DNA of 64,000 nt, from assembly GCA_020638095.1 (NCBI GenBank), contig JACKJF010000004.1:310001-374000 (forward strand), read 5' to 3'. Position 1 is the stretch's first letter; the number at the start of each line of letters is the position of its first letter. The notes below the pieces were generated by a model that saw only the letters and a list, made by a program, of their open reading frames with translations, ran no database searches and was not told the DNA's origin. Position numbers and translations under genes: made by a program. Origin of the DNA: Hyphomicrobiaceae bacterium. Lineage in GTDB: Bacteria; Pseudomonadota; Alphaproteobacteria; Rhizobiales; Devosiaceae. Below are positions 16,257-25,984 of the stretch, piece by piece.

Positions 16257-18602
16257 GTGACTTCGGATTCCGGAGCGGTTGCCGACAGCCAGACCGTCCC
16301 GCGTCGCATCGACGCGGCGCGGCGAACGGAAGTGCCGCGCAGCCACCGGCTGATCCGCACGGTCGGCATTTTCCTCACGACGATTGCCGTTCTCGTCTCG
16401 ATCGGCTCGTTCTGGATCATGACCGGTGCGTCCTCCATCGAGCCTACGCCGGAAATCTGGACGATCATCTGGATCGTCAACGCCGTCCTCGTCCTGTTTG
16501 TCGTCGCGCTCATCGTCACCGAGGCGCTGCTTCTGTTCCGCGCGTGGCGCCGGAAACTCGTTGGCGCCCGCCTGCGCTCGCGGCTGGTCATTCTATTCGC
16601 CCTCGTTGCCGCGGTTCCCGGCCTGATCGTGGCCGCCTTTGCCGCGTTCACGCTCAATCAGGGTCTCGATCAGTGGTTCTCCGACCGAACGCGTCAGATC
16701 GTTGAAAGCTCCCGGCTGATCGCGCGCGCCTATTTGCAGGAACACGGACAGGTGCTCCGCGACGACGTCATCTGGGTCGCGACCGAACTCGAGGCCGCAC
16801 ACGACACGTTCGTGTCCGACCGCACCCGGTTTCAGCATATCCTGACGGCCCTCGCGACGACCCGTTCGCTGCCCTACACCTCCCTCGTTGCGGGTGACGG
16901 CGACCTCTTGATGCGTGCCGAAATCAACGTGCAGGGCCGACGACCGACGGCGCCTGCTTCGCTACTCCCAGACGTACAGGAGGGTGTGCCGACGCTGCTG
17001 TCGCCCGGCAGCACCAACCTTGTCGGCGCGATGATCAAGCTGCGTGGCTATGACAATGTCTATCTCTTCGCCGCGCGCACCGTTGATCCCGAAGTGCTCG
17101 AATACGTCAAGCTCACCGAGGAGAACATAACCGACTACCGGACCTACGAGTCCAACCGTCTGGTTTTCCAGCTCACCTTCGGGCTCATGTATACCGGCCT
17201 TGCCGTCATTCTCGTTCTGGCGGCGGTCTGGCTCGGCATGGCTATGGCGAACCGCTTCGTCGACCCGATCCGCAATCTCATGGTTGCCTCCAATCGCGTC
17301 TCGCGCGGCCAGCTTGATACGCGCGTGCCCGCTGAGGAGAGTGTCGGCGACCTTCATGACCTGTCCATTCGTTTCAACCAGATGGTTGGCCAGCTCGAAA
17401 GCCAGCGCCAGGCGCTGATTGACGCCAATGAGAATGCCGAGAAGCGCCGCCAGTTTACCGAGGCCGTGGTTGAAGGCGTGTCTGCGGGCGTCGTCGGTCT
17501 TGATTCCGACGGAACGATCACCCTCGCCAACAAGCGCGCCGGCGAAATGTTCCACCGTGAAGAAGTCGATCTGATGGACCGCCCCGTCACGGAAGCTGCG
17601 CCACAGCTTGAACCGCTCATGGCCCGCGCCAGGTCGAGCCGGACCGGGCAGCTGCGCGACCAGATCGAACTGTCCCACAATGGCGAGGTGCGAACCTACC
17701 AGGTGCAATTGACCCGCGAAGGAACGCTGACGGAATCCAAGGGCTACGTCATCACTCTGGACGACATCACCAATCTCGTCACAGCCCAGCGGACCAGCGC
17801 CTGGGCAGACGTTGCCCGCCGCATTGCCCATGAAATCAAGAACCCGCTCACCCCGATTCAGCTCTCGGCCGAGCGGCTGCGAAAACGCTATGCCAGCCGC
17901 CTCGAAGGTGATCTCGAAGTCTTCGACAAATGTGTGAACACGATCATCCGCCAGGTGGGTGATATTGGCAGCATGGTCGACGAATTCTCGTCCTTCGCGC
18001 AGATGCCATCTGCGTCGCTCGACAGGGGCGATCTCGCAGACATTATCCGCCAGTCCGTATTCACCGAGGGCGTGCGGCAACCGAAAATCGATGTTTCGAC
18101 CGACGTTCCCGATGGACCGCTCTGGGCGGAGTTCGACTCCCGCCTGATTTTCCAGGCGCTGACCAACCTCATCAAGAATGCGGTCGAAGCGCTCGAAGGC
18201 GCGGGGCTCGACGGAATCGATCAACCATTTGTCAAAGTCGCTGTCGAGGATGCCGGCGACTTCGTGCGCATCAATGTCATCGACAACGGCAAGGGCTGGC
18301 CGGCGGAAAATCGCCAGCGCCTGCTGGAGCCCTATATGACGACGCGCGAAAAAGGCACCGGCCTTGGGCTCGCCATTGTCGCCAAGATCGTTGAGCAGCA
18401 CGGCGGAACGGTCGAACTCCGTGATGCCCCGGCTGATGAAAAGGGCCGGGTTGGCGCCTGTTTCAGCTTTACCCTCAAGCGCCTCCCGGCCGAAACCGAA
18501 ACGCCGGTCAAGCCCGAAGCCGCTTCCGACCCAGAGACAAAACCCCAAGCCGCGAGCGCCGAGACTCCCGAAGAGCCGGCGCGATCCGAAGTGGCCGAGT
18601 GA
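16257..18602 (+). CDS. ntrY: Membrane sensor histidine kinase NtrY
   Basis: The NtrY sensor pairs with NtrX and is linked to nitrogen and redox/oxygen control. The ~781-residue protein has three or four membrane spans in the first ~330 residues, then HAMP (near NRFVDPIRNLMVASNRVSRG), a PAS domain, HisKA with [20 protein letters not shown], and HATPase with IDNGKGWP and GTGLGLAIV. The ~50 C-terminal residues are Pro/Glu/Ala-rich. The start is uncertain. I prefer GTG at 16257, preceded by AAAGGG; a TTG at 16209 in the same frame would add 16 residues but has a weak ribosome site. Confidence 0.93.
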   Translation: MTSDSGAVADSQTVPRRIDAARRTEVPRSHRLIRTVGIFLTTIAVLVSIGSFWIMTGASSIEPTPEIWTIIWIVNAVLVLFVVALIVTEALLLFRAWRRKLVGARLRSRLVILFALVAAVPGLIVAAFAAFTLNQGLDQWFSDRTRQIVESSRLIARAYLQEHGQVLRDDVIWVATELEAAHDTFVSDRTRFQHILTALATTRSLPYTSLVAGDGDLLMRAEINVQGRRPTAPASLLPDVQEGVPTLLSPGSTNLVGAMIKLRGYDNVYLFAARTVDPEVLEYVKLTEENITDYRTYESNRLVFQLTFGLMYTGLAVILVLAAVWLGMAMANRFVDPIRNLMVASNRVSRGQLDTRVPAEESVGDLHDLSIRFNQMVGQLESQRQALIDANENAEKRRQFTEAVVEGVSAGVVGLDSDGTITLANKRAGEMFHREEVDLMDRPVTEAAPQLEPLMARARSSRTGQLRDQIELSHNGEVRTYQVQLTREGTLTESKGYVITLDDITNLVTAQRTSAWADVARRIAHEIKNPLTPIQLSAERLRKRYASRLEGDLEVFDKCVNTIIRQVGDIGSMVDEFSSFAQMPSASLDRGDLADIIRQSVFTEGVRQPKIDVSTDVPDGPLWAEFDSRLIFQALTNLIKNAVEALEGAGLDGIDQPFVKVAVEDAGDFVRINVIDNGKGWPAENRQRLLEPYMTTREKGTGLGLAIVAKIVEQHGGTVELRDAPADEKGRVGACFSFTLKRLPAETETPVKPEAASDPETKPQAASAETPEEPARSEVAE

Positions 18603-18621
18603 CGCAGACGACGAGTAGAAA

Positions 18622-20004
18622 ATGGCACGTGACATACTGATAGTCGATGACGAGGAAGATATCCGGGATCTGATCGCGGGTATTCTAGAGGACGAGGGCT
18701 ACCAGACGCGAACGGCGCATGACGCCGATTCCGCGCTCGGCGAGTTGGCCAAGCGTCGCCCCAATCTGGTCTTCATGGATATCTGGATGCAGGGCTCGCG
18801 CCTCGACGGGTTGCAGTTGCTCGACGAATTTCAGGTGCAGAACGGCGACGTGCCGGTCGTCATGATTTCCGGCCACGGCAACGTCGAAACCGCCGTCAGC
18901 GCCATCCAGCGCGGCGCCTTCGACTATATCGAGAAGCCGTTCAAGATCGACCGCCTGCTGCTCATTGCCCAGCGCGCCATGGAGCGCAGCCATTTGCAGC
19001 AAAAAGTCGCCGAACTCGAGCAGAAAAGCGGGGAGGGCTCACCCGAACTTGTCGGGCAATCGCCCGACATCGCACAGGTCCGAAGCATCATAGAGAAGTC
19101 AGGTCCCACCAATTCGCGCATTTTCATCGCCGGTCCAAGCGGGGCGGGCAAAGGTCTCTGCGCCCGGCTCATCCACCAGCATAGCCTCCGCGCGGACGCG
19201 CCCTTTGTCGAATTCAACGCCACCTACTACGCGCCGGAAGAGGCCGCGGCCGCGCTTTTCGGTTCCGAACGTGTGGAAGTCGACGGTACGGTTCGCGCCA
19301 GCGTCGGTGCGTTCGAACGCGCCCACGGCGGCACGCTCTATTTGTCGGAAGTCGCGGCCTTGCCTCAGGTTGTGCAATCGCAGTTGCTGAGAACACTGGT
19401 CGAGAGCAGGTTTACCCGGGTTGGCGGGCAGGCGCCGGTGCCGGTTGACGTACGCATCGTCTCGTCAAGCTCGCACGATCTGCATTATCGCATCGAAACG
19501 GGCGATTTCCGTTCTGATCTCTTCCATCGGCTGGCGGTTGTTCCGGTGGCCATTTCGCCGCTATCGCGCCGCCGCGAGGACCTGCCCGCCATGGTCGATC
19601 TTTTCGTCCAGCAGGTTTGCCAGATGCAATCGATGCGCAGCCTCAGGATCGGTGACGATGCAATCGCGGTCCTTCAGGGCCAGGACTGGCCCGGCAATGC
19701 CCGTCAACTCCGCAACGCGATCGAACGTCTGATCATTCTGACCCGCGACAATCCGCCATCCGACGGCGTCATCACGGCCTCGATGCTCCCCGCCGACATT
19801 GGCGAAGTCCTGCCCACCGTCGGAACCACCGACGAAGGCGCGCATCTCATGAGCCTGCCGCTCAAGGAGGCGCGCGAGGTGTTTGAGCGCCAGTATCTGC
19901 AGGCGCAGATCGAGCGCTACGGCGGCAACATCTCCAAAACCGCGCAATTCGTCGGCATGGAACGCAGTGCCCTGCATCGCAAAATCAAGTCCCTCGGCCT
20001 CTAG
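18622..20004 (+). CDS. ntrX: Response regulator NtrX with degenerate AAA+ domain
   Basis: The 460 residues form a receiver domain (acceptor Asp53), a central AAA+-like domain and a C-terminal Fis-type HTH (GGNISKTAQFVGMERSALHRKI). Walker A is present as GPSGAGKG (171-178). The GAFTGA sigma-54 contact loop is absent: the stretch between ALFG (211-214) and the Walker B region is short and different. The Walker B acidic residue is replaced (LYLSEV, Ser242, where NtrC has LFLDEI). It is therefore unlikely to be a conventional sigma-54 activator and more likely a DNA-binding regulator. It starts 19 bp after ntrY. Confidence 0.94.
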   Translation: MARDILIVDDEEDIRDLIAGILEDEGYQTRTAHDADSALGELAKRRPNLVFMDIWMQGSRLDGLQLLDEFQVQNGDVPVVMISGHGNVETAVSAIQRGAFDYIEKPFKIDRLLLIAQRAMERSHLQQKVAELEQKSGEGSPELVGQSPDIAQVRSIIEKSGPTNSRIFIAGPSGAGKGLCARLIHQHSLRADAPFVEFNATYYAPEEAAAALFGSERVEVDGTVRASVGAFERAHGGTLYLSEVAALPQVVQSQLLRTLVESRFTRVGGQAPVPVDVRIVSSSSHDLHYRIETGDFRSDLFHRLAVVPVAISPLSRRREDLPAMVDLFVQQVCQMQSMRSLRIGDDAIAVLQGQDWPGNARQLRNAIERLIILTRDNPPSDGVITASMLPADIGEVLPTVGTTDEGAHLMSLPLKEAREVFERQYLQAQIERYGGNISKTAQFVGMERSALHRKIKSLGL

Positions 20005-20083
20005 GCCGCTGCGTGCAAAACCCAACACGGCTTTGCATTTGGTGCTAAGAAGCCACGGTTGAATCGCGACGAGCGGGGGTCTT

Positions 20084-21460
20084 ATGCGGGTTATCATCTC
20101 CGGAGCCGGACAGGTGGGTTACGGCATTGCCGAACGCCTGTCGCGCGAGGGTAACGAGGTCACCGTCATCGATAGCAATCCTGCGCTGGTGCAGCGTGTG
20201 CGCGACACGCTCGATGCGCGGGGCGTCCACGGCCACGGCTCCCACCCCGACGTGCTTGCGACTGCCGGTGCCAAGGACGCCGACATGCTGATCGCCGTGA
20301 CCCAGGTCGATGAAGTCAACATGACCGCCTGCCAGGTTGCCCATTCGATCTTCAACGTCCCGACCCGCGTCGCCCGCATCCGTGCCCAGTCCTACCTCGC
20401 GACCGAATGGAGCAATCTCTTCGCCCGCGACCACTTGCCGATCGACGTGATCATTTCGCCAGAGATCGAGGTCGGCGACCTCATTCTCGAACGGTTGACC
20501 TATCCCGGCGCCAGCGAAATCGTCAGTTTCGAGGGCTCGCAGGTCATCGTCCTCGTCATCGAGGTCAACGAGGAATGCGCGGTCGTCGATACGCCGCTGA
20601 AGCAGCTCACCGACCTGTTCCCGAACCTCAAGGCCAACGTCATGGGCGTCCTGAGGGACGGCGAGATGCACATCATGAGTTCGGCCGAGGAACTCAAGGC
20701 CGGCGATCACGCGGTCGTTGCTGTCACCCGCGATCAGGTTGAACGTGTGCTGTCTCTTTTCGGGCGGCAGGAATCGTCTCCGAAGAGGGTCATCATCGCC
20801 GGCGCGGGCAATATTGGCCGCTATGTCGCCAGCCAGCTGGAAAAGCCGGGTTTTGGCGCCACCGTGCGGCTCATCGAGAACAACCGTGACGTCGCCCAAC
20901 TCGCCGCGGAACGCGTCAAGCGATCCGTTGTCGTGTTCGGTGACGCCCTGAGTGAAGACATCATGCGCGAGGTCGACATCAGCCATGCCGACATGTTTCT
21001 TGCTCTGACGAACGACGACGAGACCAACATTCTCTCGTCGGTCCTCGCATCCGAACTCGGGGCAGGCGCGAACTTCGCCCTCGTCAATCAGCCGCAGTTC
21101 CAGCGTTTTGCCCGGCGGTTAGGGGTCGACTCCTTCATCAACCCGAGGTCGGTCACGGTTTCGCGAATTCTGCGGCTGGTGCGACGCGGCCGTATTCGCG
21201 GCGTCTATTCGCTCTTCGACGGTGCGGCCGAACTCATCGAGGCCGAAGCGCTCGAGACCTCGACCCTTGTCGGCAAGCCGCTGCGCAAGGCGGAAATCGA
21301 TGCCAATGTGCGCATCGGGGCGGTCATTCGCGGCGACAAGGTTGTCATGCCGTCAGGGGACGTCCGGATCGAGGCAGGCGATTTCGTCATCGTCCTCGCG
21401 CGGTCTGACCGGGTCAAGACCGTCGAGCAAATGTTCCGCGTGAGCCTCGACTTCTTCTAG
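20084..21460 (+). CDS. trkA: Trk potassium uptake peripheral protein TrkA
   Basis: This cytosolic gating subunit of the Trk K+ system has 458 residues in two RCK repeats. Each repeat has an NAD-binding TrkA-N lobe (ISGAGQVGYGIAERL near residue 3 and IAGAGNIGRYVASQL near 231) and a TrkA-C lobe. GGGGG lies just ahead of the ATG. The 79-bp gap after ntrX may hold its own promoter. trkH follows directly, so both parts of the transporter are together, in the usual alphaproteobacterial place after ntrX. Confidence 0.96.
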   Translation: MRVIISGAGQVGYGIAERLSREGNEVTVIDSNPALVQRVRDTLDARGVHGHGSHPDVLATAGAKDADMLIAVTQVDEVNMTACQVAHSIFNVPTRVARIRAQSYLATEWSNLFARDHLPIDVIISPEIEVGDLILERLTYPGASEIVSFEGSQVIVLVIEVNEECAVVDTPLKQLTDLFPNLKANVMGVLRDGEMHIMSSAEELKAGDHAVVAVTRDQVERVLSLFGRQESSPKRVIIAGAGNIGRYVASQLEKPGFGATVRLIENNRDVAQLAAERVKRSVVVFGDALSEDIMREVDISHADMFLALTNDDETNILSSVLASELGAGANFALVNQPQFQRFARRLGVDSFINPRSVTVSRILRLVRRGRIRGVYSLFDGAAELIEAEALETSTLVGKPLRKAEIDANVRIGAVIRGDKVVMPSGDVRIEAGDFVIVLARSDRVKTVEQMFRVSLDFF

Positions 21461-21469
21461 GAATTGCCC

Positions 21470-22894
21470 TTGCGCGCCATTTCCCTCATCGCGGCGCTTC
21501 TGTTCGCCTTTTGCCTTGCCCCGATCGGCGGGCTGGCCGCCGCCCTCAGCCAGGGCGACAGGGCGTCGAGCGAAACATTTCTGCTCATGTCCTTTCTCTA
21601 CCTTTTCATCGCGGGACTGGCGATCCTCGCCACCTGGAAACGTCCCTCGAACCTGACGCGCGGGGCTTTGTTTCCCCTTGCCCTTGTCATGTGGATCGGC
21701 CTCGCCATCGCCGCGACACCACCCTACATCGCCATCGAGGGGCATTCACCGATCGTCGCTTTCTACGAAGCGACATCGGCGGTCGTGACGAACGGACAGA
21801 CCCTCGTGCCGGTCGAAGACATGCGCTGGTCGATGCTGGTCTATCGTGCGATCTCAAGCTGGCTTGGTGGCCTGCTGACCATCGTTCTCGCCGTCTTCGT
21901 TCTTGGCCGGTATGAGGTTGGAGGCACAGCGTCGCGCGACCTCGGTCTGGTGCTTCGCGAGCCGGGCAGGGTCGGGGCATCCGTGCGCGGCACGCTGATC
22001 GAAATCGGCATTCCCTATACCATCGTCACGCTGCTCGGCATCGCTGCGCTGCTGGCCGCGCGTACGCCGCCGGCCTCAGCCTTCATCACCGCGCTTGGTG
22101 CAATATCCACGAATGGTCTCGTCCCGCCGCGGCCGGGGACCGGCGTCTTCAACAATCAGGCCGCCGAAACGGTCCTGATCGTTCTGATGTTTGTCGGTTC
22201 CACCAGCATCCTGACCATTCGTGCCCTCATGAGCCGGCGGCCCGGTCAGGCGCGAGAGAGCCGGGAATCGCTCATCTTTCTCGCCTTTCTTGTCGGCGTG
22301 GTCGCTTTCCTTGCGGCAGCGCGCGCCTTTGCGCCGCAAATGTCCCACGGCAGCTGGTTTGGCCTGGTGTTTGACATCGTGTCGACCGCAACCACAACGG
22401 GCGTGATCCATGACCTTCGCGAAGGTCTTCAGGTGCCCTACGAGGTTGCCATCATGCTCGCCCTTGTCGGCGGCACGGCCTATTCATCATCCGGCGGCCT
22501 GAAAGTCTTTCGCATCGCCGCGATGATGCGGCACTCCTACGACGAAATTCGCAGCCTCATTTACCCAAACCGCGTGATTGCGCACGATGCCGGCGCCCGC
22601 CGCGGCGATACGCGGCGGATGAACGCCATCTGGAGCGCTCTTTTTGTCGGGCTGGTCTTCGTACTTGTGCTGACCATGTTGTTTGCCCTAAGCGGCAACG
22701 GCTTTGAATCTGCCCTGAACCTCGCCATCGGCGGCTTTACCGCCACATCGAGCCTCGTTGACGTTTCCCTGTTCTCGACCTTCGACGGCCGAATTTCCGT
22801 CTTCACTCTCTTGCTGCTGTCGCTTGCCGGCATTGTCGGGCGTTTGGAGATCCTTCTTGTCCTTGTTGCCATCGGCCGAATGAACGCGCGCTGA
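21470..22894 (+). CDS. trkH: Trk potassium transporter membrane subunit (TrkH/TrkG)
   Basis: The ~474-residue polytopic protein has the repeated M1-pore-M2 layout of Trk/Ktr/HKT channels. Pore-like segments are seen at FYEATSAVVTNGQT, ITALGAISTNGLVP, IVSTATTTGVIHD and IGGFTATSSLVDV. It conducts K+ under TrkA control. No ATG lies near the start. I chose TTG at 21470 because AGGA (21459-21462) lies 7 bp upstream; the in-frame TTG at 21464 would be only 1 bp from that site. It follows trkA within 10 bp. Confidence 0.92.
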   Translation: MRAISLIAALLFAFCLAPIGGLAAALSQGDRASSETFLLMSFLYLFIAGLAILATWKRPSNLTRGALFPLALVMWIGLAIAATPPYIAIEGHSPIVAFYEATSAVVTNGQTLVPVEDMRWSMLVYRAISSWLGGLLTIVLAVFVLGRYEVGGTASRDLGLVLREPGRVGASVRGTLIEIGIPYTIVTLLGIAALLAARTPPASAFITALGAISTNGLVPPRPGTGVFNNQAAETVLIVLMFVGSTSILTIRALMSRRPGQARESRESLIFLAFLVGVVAFLAAARAFAPQMSHGSWFGLVFDIVSTATTTGVIHDLREGLQVPYEVAIMLALVGGTAYSSSGGLKVFRIAAMMRHSYDEIRSLIYPNRVIAHDAGARRGDTRRMNAIWSALFVGLVFVLVLTMLFALSGNGFESALNLAIGGFTATSSLVDVSLFSTFDGRISVFTLLLLSLAGIVGRLEILLVLVAIGRMNAR

Positions 22895-23055
22895 AAAAGG
22901 CTGGCGGCGCGGATTTACTCATGCTTTCTATGGAGTTATTCAGGTCTTGAGGCACTTTCAGCCACAGGGGTGCTGCCGCGGCAGGAAAAATTCAGCAAAA
23001 TAATCGGCGTCCGTTTCTGGCCGGGTTGCGGACGAACCACAAGGGGACATAACCA

Positions 23056-23310
23056 ATGCCTCAAGAAAAGGCACAAAATCTTCAAGATGCATTTTTGAAC
23101 CACGTAAGAAAGAACAAAGTTCCACTGACGATTTTTTTGGTCAATGGCGTTAAACTTCAGGGCGTGGTCACCTGGTTTGACAATTTCTGTCTTTTATTGC
23201 GTCGCGATTCCCAGTCGCAGCTTGTCTACAAACACGCCATCTCAACGATCATGCCAGGTGCGCCGATCCAGCTGTTCGACACGGAAGAGAAGTCAGGGGC
23301 CGGGGATTGA
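23056..23310 (+). CDS. hfq: RNA chaperone Hfq
   Basis: The 84-residue Sm-like protein has Sm1 ([20 protein letters not shown] and FDNF) and Sm2 ([11 protein letters not shown]) segments intact, including the proximal-face KH pair. It forms hexamers that match sRNAs to mRNAs. The codon use is AT-richer than its neighbours. The 161-bp gap after trkH has no other gene and probably contains the promoter. It overlaps hflX by 4 bp. Confidence 0.98.
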   Translation: MPQEKAQNLQDAFLNHVRKNKVPLTIFLVNGVKLQGVVTWFDNFCLLLRRDSQSQLVYKHAISTIMPGAPIQLFDTEEKSGAGD

Positions 23311-24689
23311 GCCGCAAAAGGGCGCCTCACGACCGATCACAAGAATTTGATCTGGGCCGCAAGGACGCCAAGCTGATCGAAAATGAAGATCGGCCGACGC
23401 CGACCCTGCTTGTCACCATTGAGCACCGTGCCCGCAAAGATGCGGGTACGACCGCGCCTGAAATCCGGAATGCGGAATTCATTGCGCTGGCGCAGGCGAT
23501 CAACCTCGATGTCCGGCGCGTGGAAAACGCCATCGTGCGTGAGGTGAAGCCTGCGACCTATATCGGCGGCGGCACGGTCGAAACGATCGCTGAGCGGGGC
23601 AGGGAGCTCGAAATCGAGCTCGTCGTGATCGACTGCGCATTGTCCCCGATCCAGCAGCGCAACCTCGAGCGTGATTTCGGCACCAAAGTGCTCGATCGCA
23701 CCGGCCTCATTCTGGAAATCTTCGGCGAGCGGGCCGCCACCCGCGAGGGCACGCTTCAGGTCGAGCTCGCGCACCTCAAATACCAGCGTTCGCGCCTCGT
23801 TCGATCCTGGACCCACCTTGAGCGCCAACGGGGCGGCTTCGGGTTCATTGGTGGCCCTGGCGAATCCCAGATCGAGGCGGACCGGCGTCTCCTGAGCGAG
23901 CGCATCGCCCTGCTTGAGAGACGGATCGAAGAAGTCCGCCGGGTCCGGCAGTTGCAACGCAAACCCCGGGATGCGGTGCCGTTTCCGCTCGTCGCGCTCG
24001 TCGGCTACACCAACGCGGGAAAATCCACGCTTTTCAATCGGCTGACCGGGGCAGGGGTAGTGGTGAAAGATATGCTTTTCGCCACGCTCGACACAACCGT
24101 CCGGAAACTCAAACTGCCGCACGGGCGCGAAGTGGTCCTGTCTGACACGGTCGGGTTCATCGCCGATCTGCCGACAGAGCTCGTTGCCGCGTTTCGCGCG
24201 ACGCTTGAAGAGGTGTCGGGTGCCGATTTGATTCTGCATGTGCGGGACCTCTCCAATCCGGACCACGCGACGCAGGCCCAGGATGTCGTCGAGGTCCTCG
24301 CCGCCATTGGGGTCAACCCCGAGCAAACTCCGATCATCGAGGTCTGGAACAAGATTGACTCGCCGGCGGCCGCAGCCTTGCTGGAAAACGCCAGAACGAC
24401 CGCGGGTGCCACCAGCGCGGCACGGATTTCCGCTGCCACGGGCGAGGGGATCCATGACCTGCTCGTGACTGTCGAAGACCGGCTGGCGCAGGACGCCCGC
24501 ACTTTCGACCTCACTCTGCCGCACGGAACGGGCGACGACCTCGCCTGGCTCTACGCACATTGCGAAGTGCTGCAGCGCGATGTCGCGGAACAGACAACCC
24601 ATTGGAAAGTAAGGGTTTTGCCGCGATTTCTGTCGGCATTCCGTTCTCGCTATGGCGCGGAACTCGTTGGCGCGGCTCTGCAGAGCTAG
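23307..24689 (+). CDS. hflX: Ribosome-associated GTPase HflX
   Basis: The 460-residue GTPase rescues or splits stalled ribosomes in stress. The N-terminal HflX domain contains [10 protein letters not shown] and the [15 protein letters not shown] block; the G domain has G1 [10 protein letters not shown]3 DTVGF and G4 NKID. The start is TTG at 23307, overlapping the hfq stop (TTGA), so it depends on hfq translation. The first ~40 residues extend beyond many homologues but lack a better start. The 3' end overlaps convergent mazG by 4 bp. Confidence 0.95.
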   Translation: MSRKRAPHDRSQEFDLGRKDAKLIENEDRPTPTLLVTIEHRARKDAGTTAPEIRNAEFIALAQAINLDVRRVENAIVREVKPATYIGGGTVETIAERGRELEIELVVIDCALSPIQQRNLERDFGTKVLDRTGLILEIFGERAATREGTLQVELAHLKYQRSRLVRSWTHLERQRGGFGFIGGPGESQIEADRRLLSERIALLERRIEEVRRVRQLQRKPRDAVPFPLVALVGYTNAGKSTLFNRLTGAGVVVKDMLFATLDTTVRKLKLPHGREVVLSDTVGFIADLPTELVAAFRATLEEVSGADLILHVRDLSNPDHATQAQDVVEVLAAIGVNPEQTPIIEVWNKIDSPAAAALLENARTTAGATSAARISAATGEGIHDLLVTVEDRLAQDARTFDLTLPHGTGDDLAWLYAHCEVLQRDVAEQTTHWKVRVLPRFLSAFRSRYGAELVGAALQS

Positions 24690-25501
24690 CTCGACTTGTC
24701 GAGAGCCCTGATTTCGTTCCAGTAGCCGTCGAGGCGAGCGAGACCCGCGTCTTTGGCGGCGATTCCGTCTTCCCGGCAGCGCTGTTCGACATGGGCGAAG
24801 CGCCGCGTGAACTTCTGGTTCGCATCTTCAAGCACCGTTTCGGCATCGACCCCGGCTTTGCGCGCGAGATTCGCCACCGAAAACAGCAGGTCACCGATTT
24901 CCTCGGCGATTTCGGCCTCGTTTTTAGCGGCCATCGCCAGCTCGACTTCTTCCAGTTCCTCACGGCATTTGCCGATCACGTCGGCCATTTTCGACCAGTC
25001 GAAACCCACCTTGGCGGCGCGTTTCTGAAGCTTCTGGGCACGCATGAGCGCGGGCAGGGCCCGTGGAACATCGGCCAGAATCGACGGAGATTGCTCTTCA
25101 CCGCGCCGCTCGGCCCGTGCGGCCCGCTCGTCGGACTTGATGTCTTCCCACCTCACGTTGACCGCGCCGGCCGTCTTGGCCTCGACCTCGCCAAAAACAT
25201 GCGGGTGTCGCCGCACAAGCTTCGTCGTGATGCCCAAAATGACGTCTTCGATGGTGAATTCGCCGGCCTCGGTCGCCATCTGAGCGTGATAGACCGGCTG
25301 CAGCAGCAGATCACCGAGCTCCGAGCACAAGTCCTCCATGTCCTGCCGTTCGATCGCATCGGCAACCTCATAGGCTTCCTCGATCGTATAGCCCTTGATC
25401 GTCTCAAAGGTCTGCTCAACGTCCCACGGACATCCGGTTTCAGGCTGCCGGAGCGCGGCCATGATCTCGACGAGGCGTTCAAACTGGTTCGATGGGGTCA
25501 T
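24686..25501 (-). CDS. mazG: Nucleoside triphosphate pyrophosphohydrolase MazG
   Basis: This housekeeping all-alpha NTP pyrophosphatase has 271 residues with two MazG repeats. The first has CPWDVEQTFETIKGYTIEEA, EEAYEV and ELGDLLLQPVYHAQMA; the second has EELEEVELAM and EEIGDLLFSVANLAR. Metal-binding EExxE-type clusters are present in both. It is convergent with hflX (4-bp overlap), a conserved neighbourhood. The gene upstream (25529) reads the same way across a 27-bp gap and may be co-transcribed. Confidence 0.95.
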   Translation of the reverse strand: MTPSNQFERLVEIMAALRQPETGCPWDVEQTFETIKGYTIEEAYEVADAIERQDMEDLCSELGDLLLQPVYHAQMATEAGEFTIEDVILGITTKLVRRHPHVFGEVEAKTAGAVNVRWEDIKSDERAARAERRGEEQSPSILADVPRALPALMRAQKLQKRAAKVGFDWSKMADVIGKCREELEEVELAMAAKNEAEIAEEIGDLLFSVANLARKAGVDAETVLEDANQKFTRRFAHVEQRCREDGIAAKDAGLARLDGYWNEIRALDKSS

Positions 25502-25528
25502 GTCGTTCGGGTCCGGGTGGCGAGTGTC

Positions 25529-25984
25529 TCAGCTATCGGTTGCCTCATAGTGGTGAAGAACGAACCGATTCCAACCCTTCTTGGTGCGCGATTCCACAGC
25601 CCAGTCGAAACCGGCGCCGGATTCCGAGGGCCAATAGACCTGCCGTGCGCGCCCCGCCGGCATGTCCGCCTCAAAGCACAGGGCCTCAGGGTGGATGTCC
25701 GGGGCCTCGGAAAGCCAACCCTGGCTCTGCTTGCCGTCAATCGTGAACGACCAGAAGCCGAGGGTCTTGTCGGGGCGCACTCCAAAAAGACAGAATTCCT
25801 GGTACGGCTTCGCCTTGCCAGAAAAAGCCCAGGAGACGTCGAGCCGAACATAGGCGTCGCCGAGCATGGGTTGAAACGCGCGCCGGCAGACAAGCGGACC
25901 CATTTCGCTCGATGCCTCGGCTTTCCAGTTTCCGAGAAGTGGTTTGAAAGGGCCTAGGCGGCCACGACCCTTGCGCCAGTCCAT
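25529..25984 (-). CDS. Conserved-looking protein of unknown function
   Basis: The 151-residue soluble protein has no signal peptide. It is rich in Trp, Phe and Gly and has an alternating pattern that suggests a lipocalin-like or other antiparallel beta-barrel: PFKPLLGNWKAE, GDAYVRLDVSW, LGFWSFTIDGKQSQGWL, GWNRFVLHHYEA. The 'LxGxW' opening recalls DUF1579- and nitrobindin-like barrels, but I would not assign it to either. The ATG at 25984 has GGAGG 6 bp upstream and is preferred over one six codons earlier (26002). It lies 27 bp upstream of mazG on the same strand. Confidence 0.7.
   Translation of the reverse strand: MDWRKGRGRLGPFKPLLGNWKAEASSEMGPLVCRRAFQPMLGDAYVRLDVSWAFSGKAKPYQEFCLFGVRPDKTLGFWSFTIDGKQSQGWLSEAPDIHPEALCFEADMPAGRARQVYWPSESGAGFDWAVESRTKKGWNRFVLHHYEATDS

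Noticed and set aside
16962..18635. A 557-codon - strand open frame opposite ntrY
   Set aside because: It is a shadow of ntrY codon bias; the translated sequence is compositionally odd (many D-H-E-G-R runs) and has no recognisable domain.
24560..25957. A 465-codon open frame on the + strand opposite mazG and the 25529 gene
   Set aside because: It is antisense to a well-supported MazG with intact motifs, has no ribosome site or family resemblance, and such long shadow frames are expected in GC-rich DNA.
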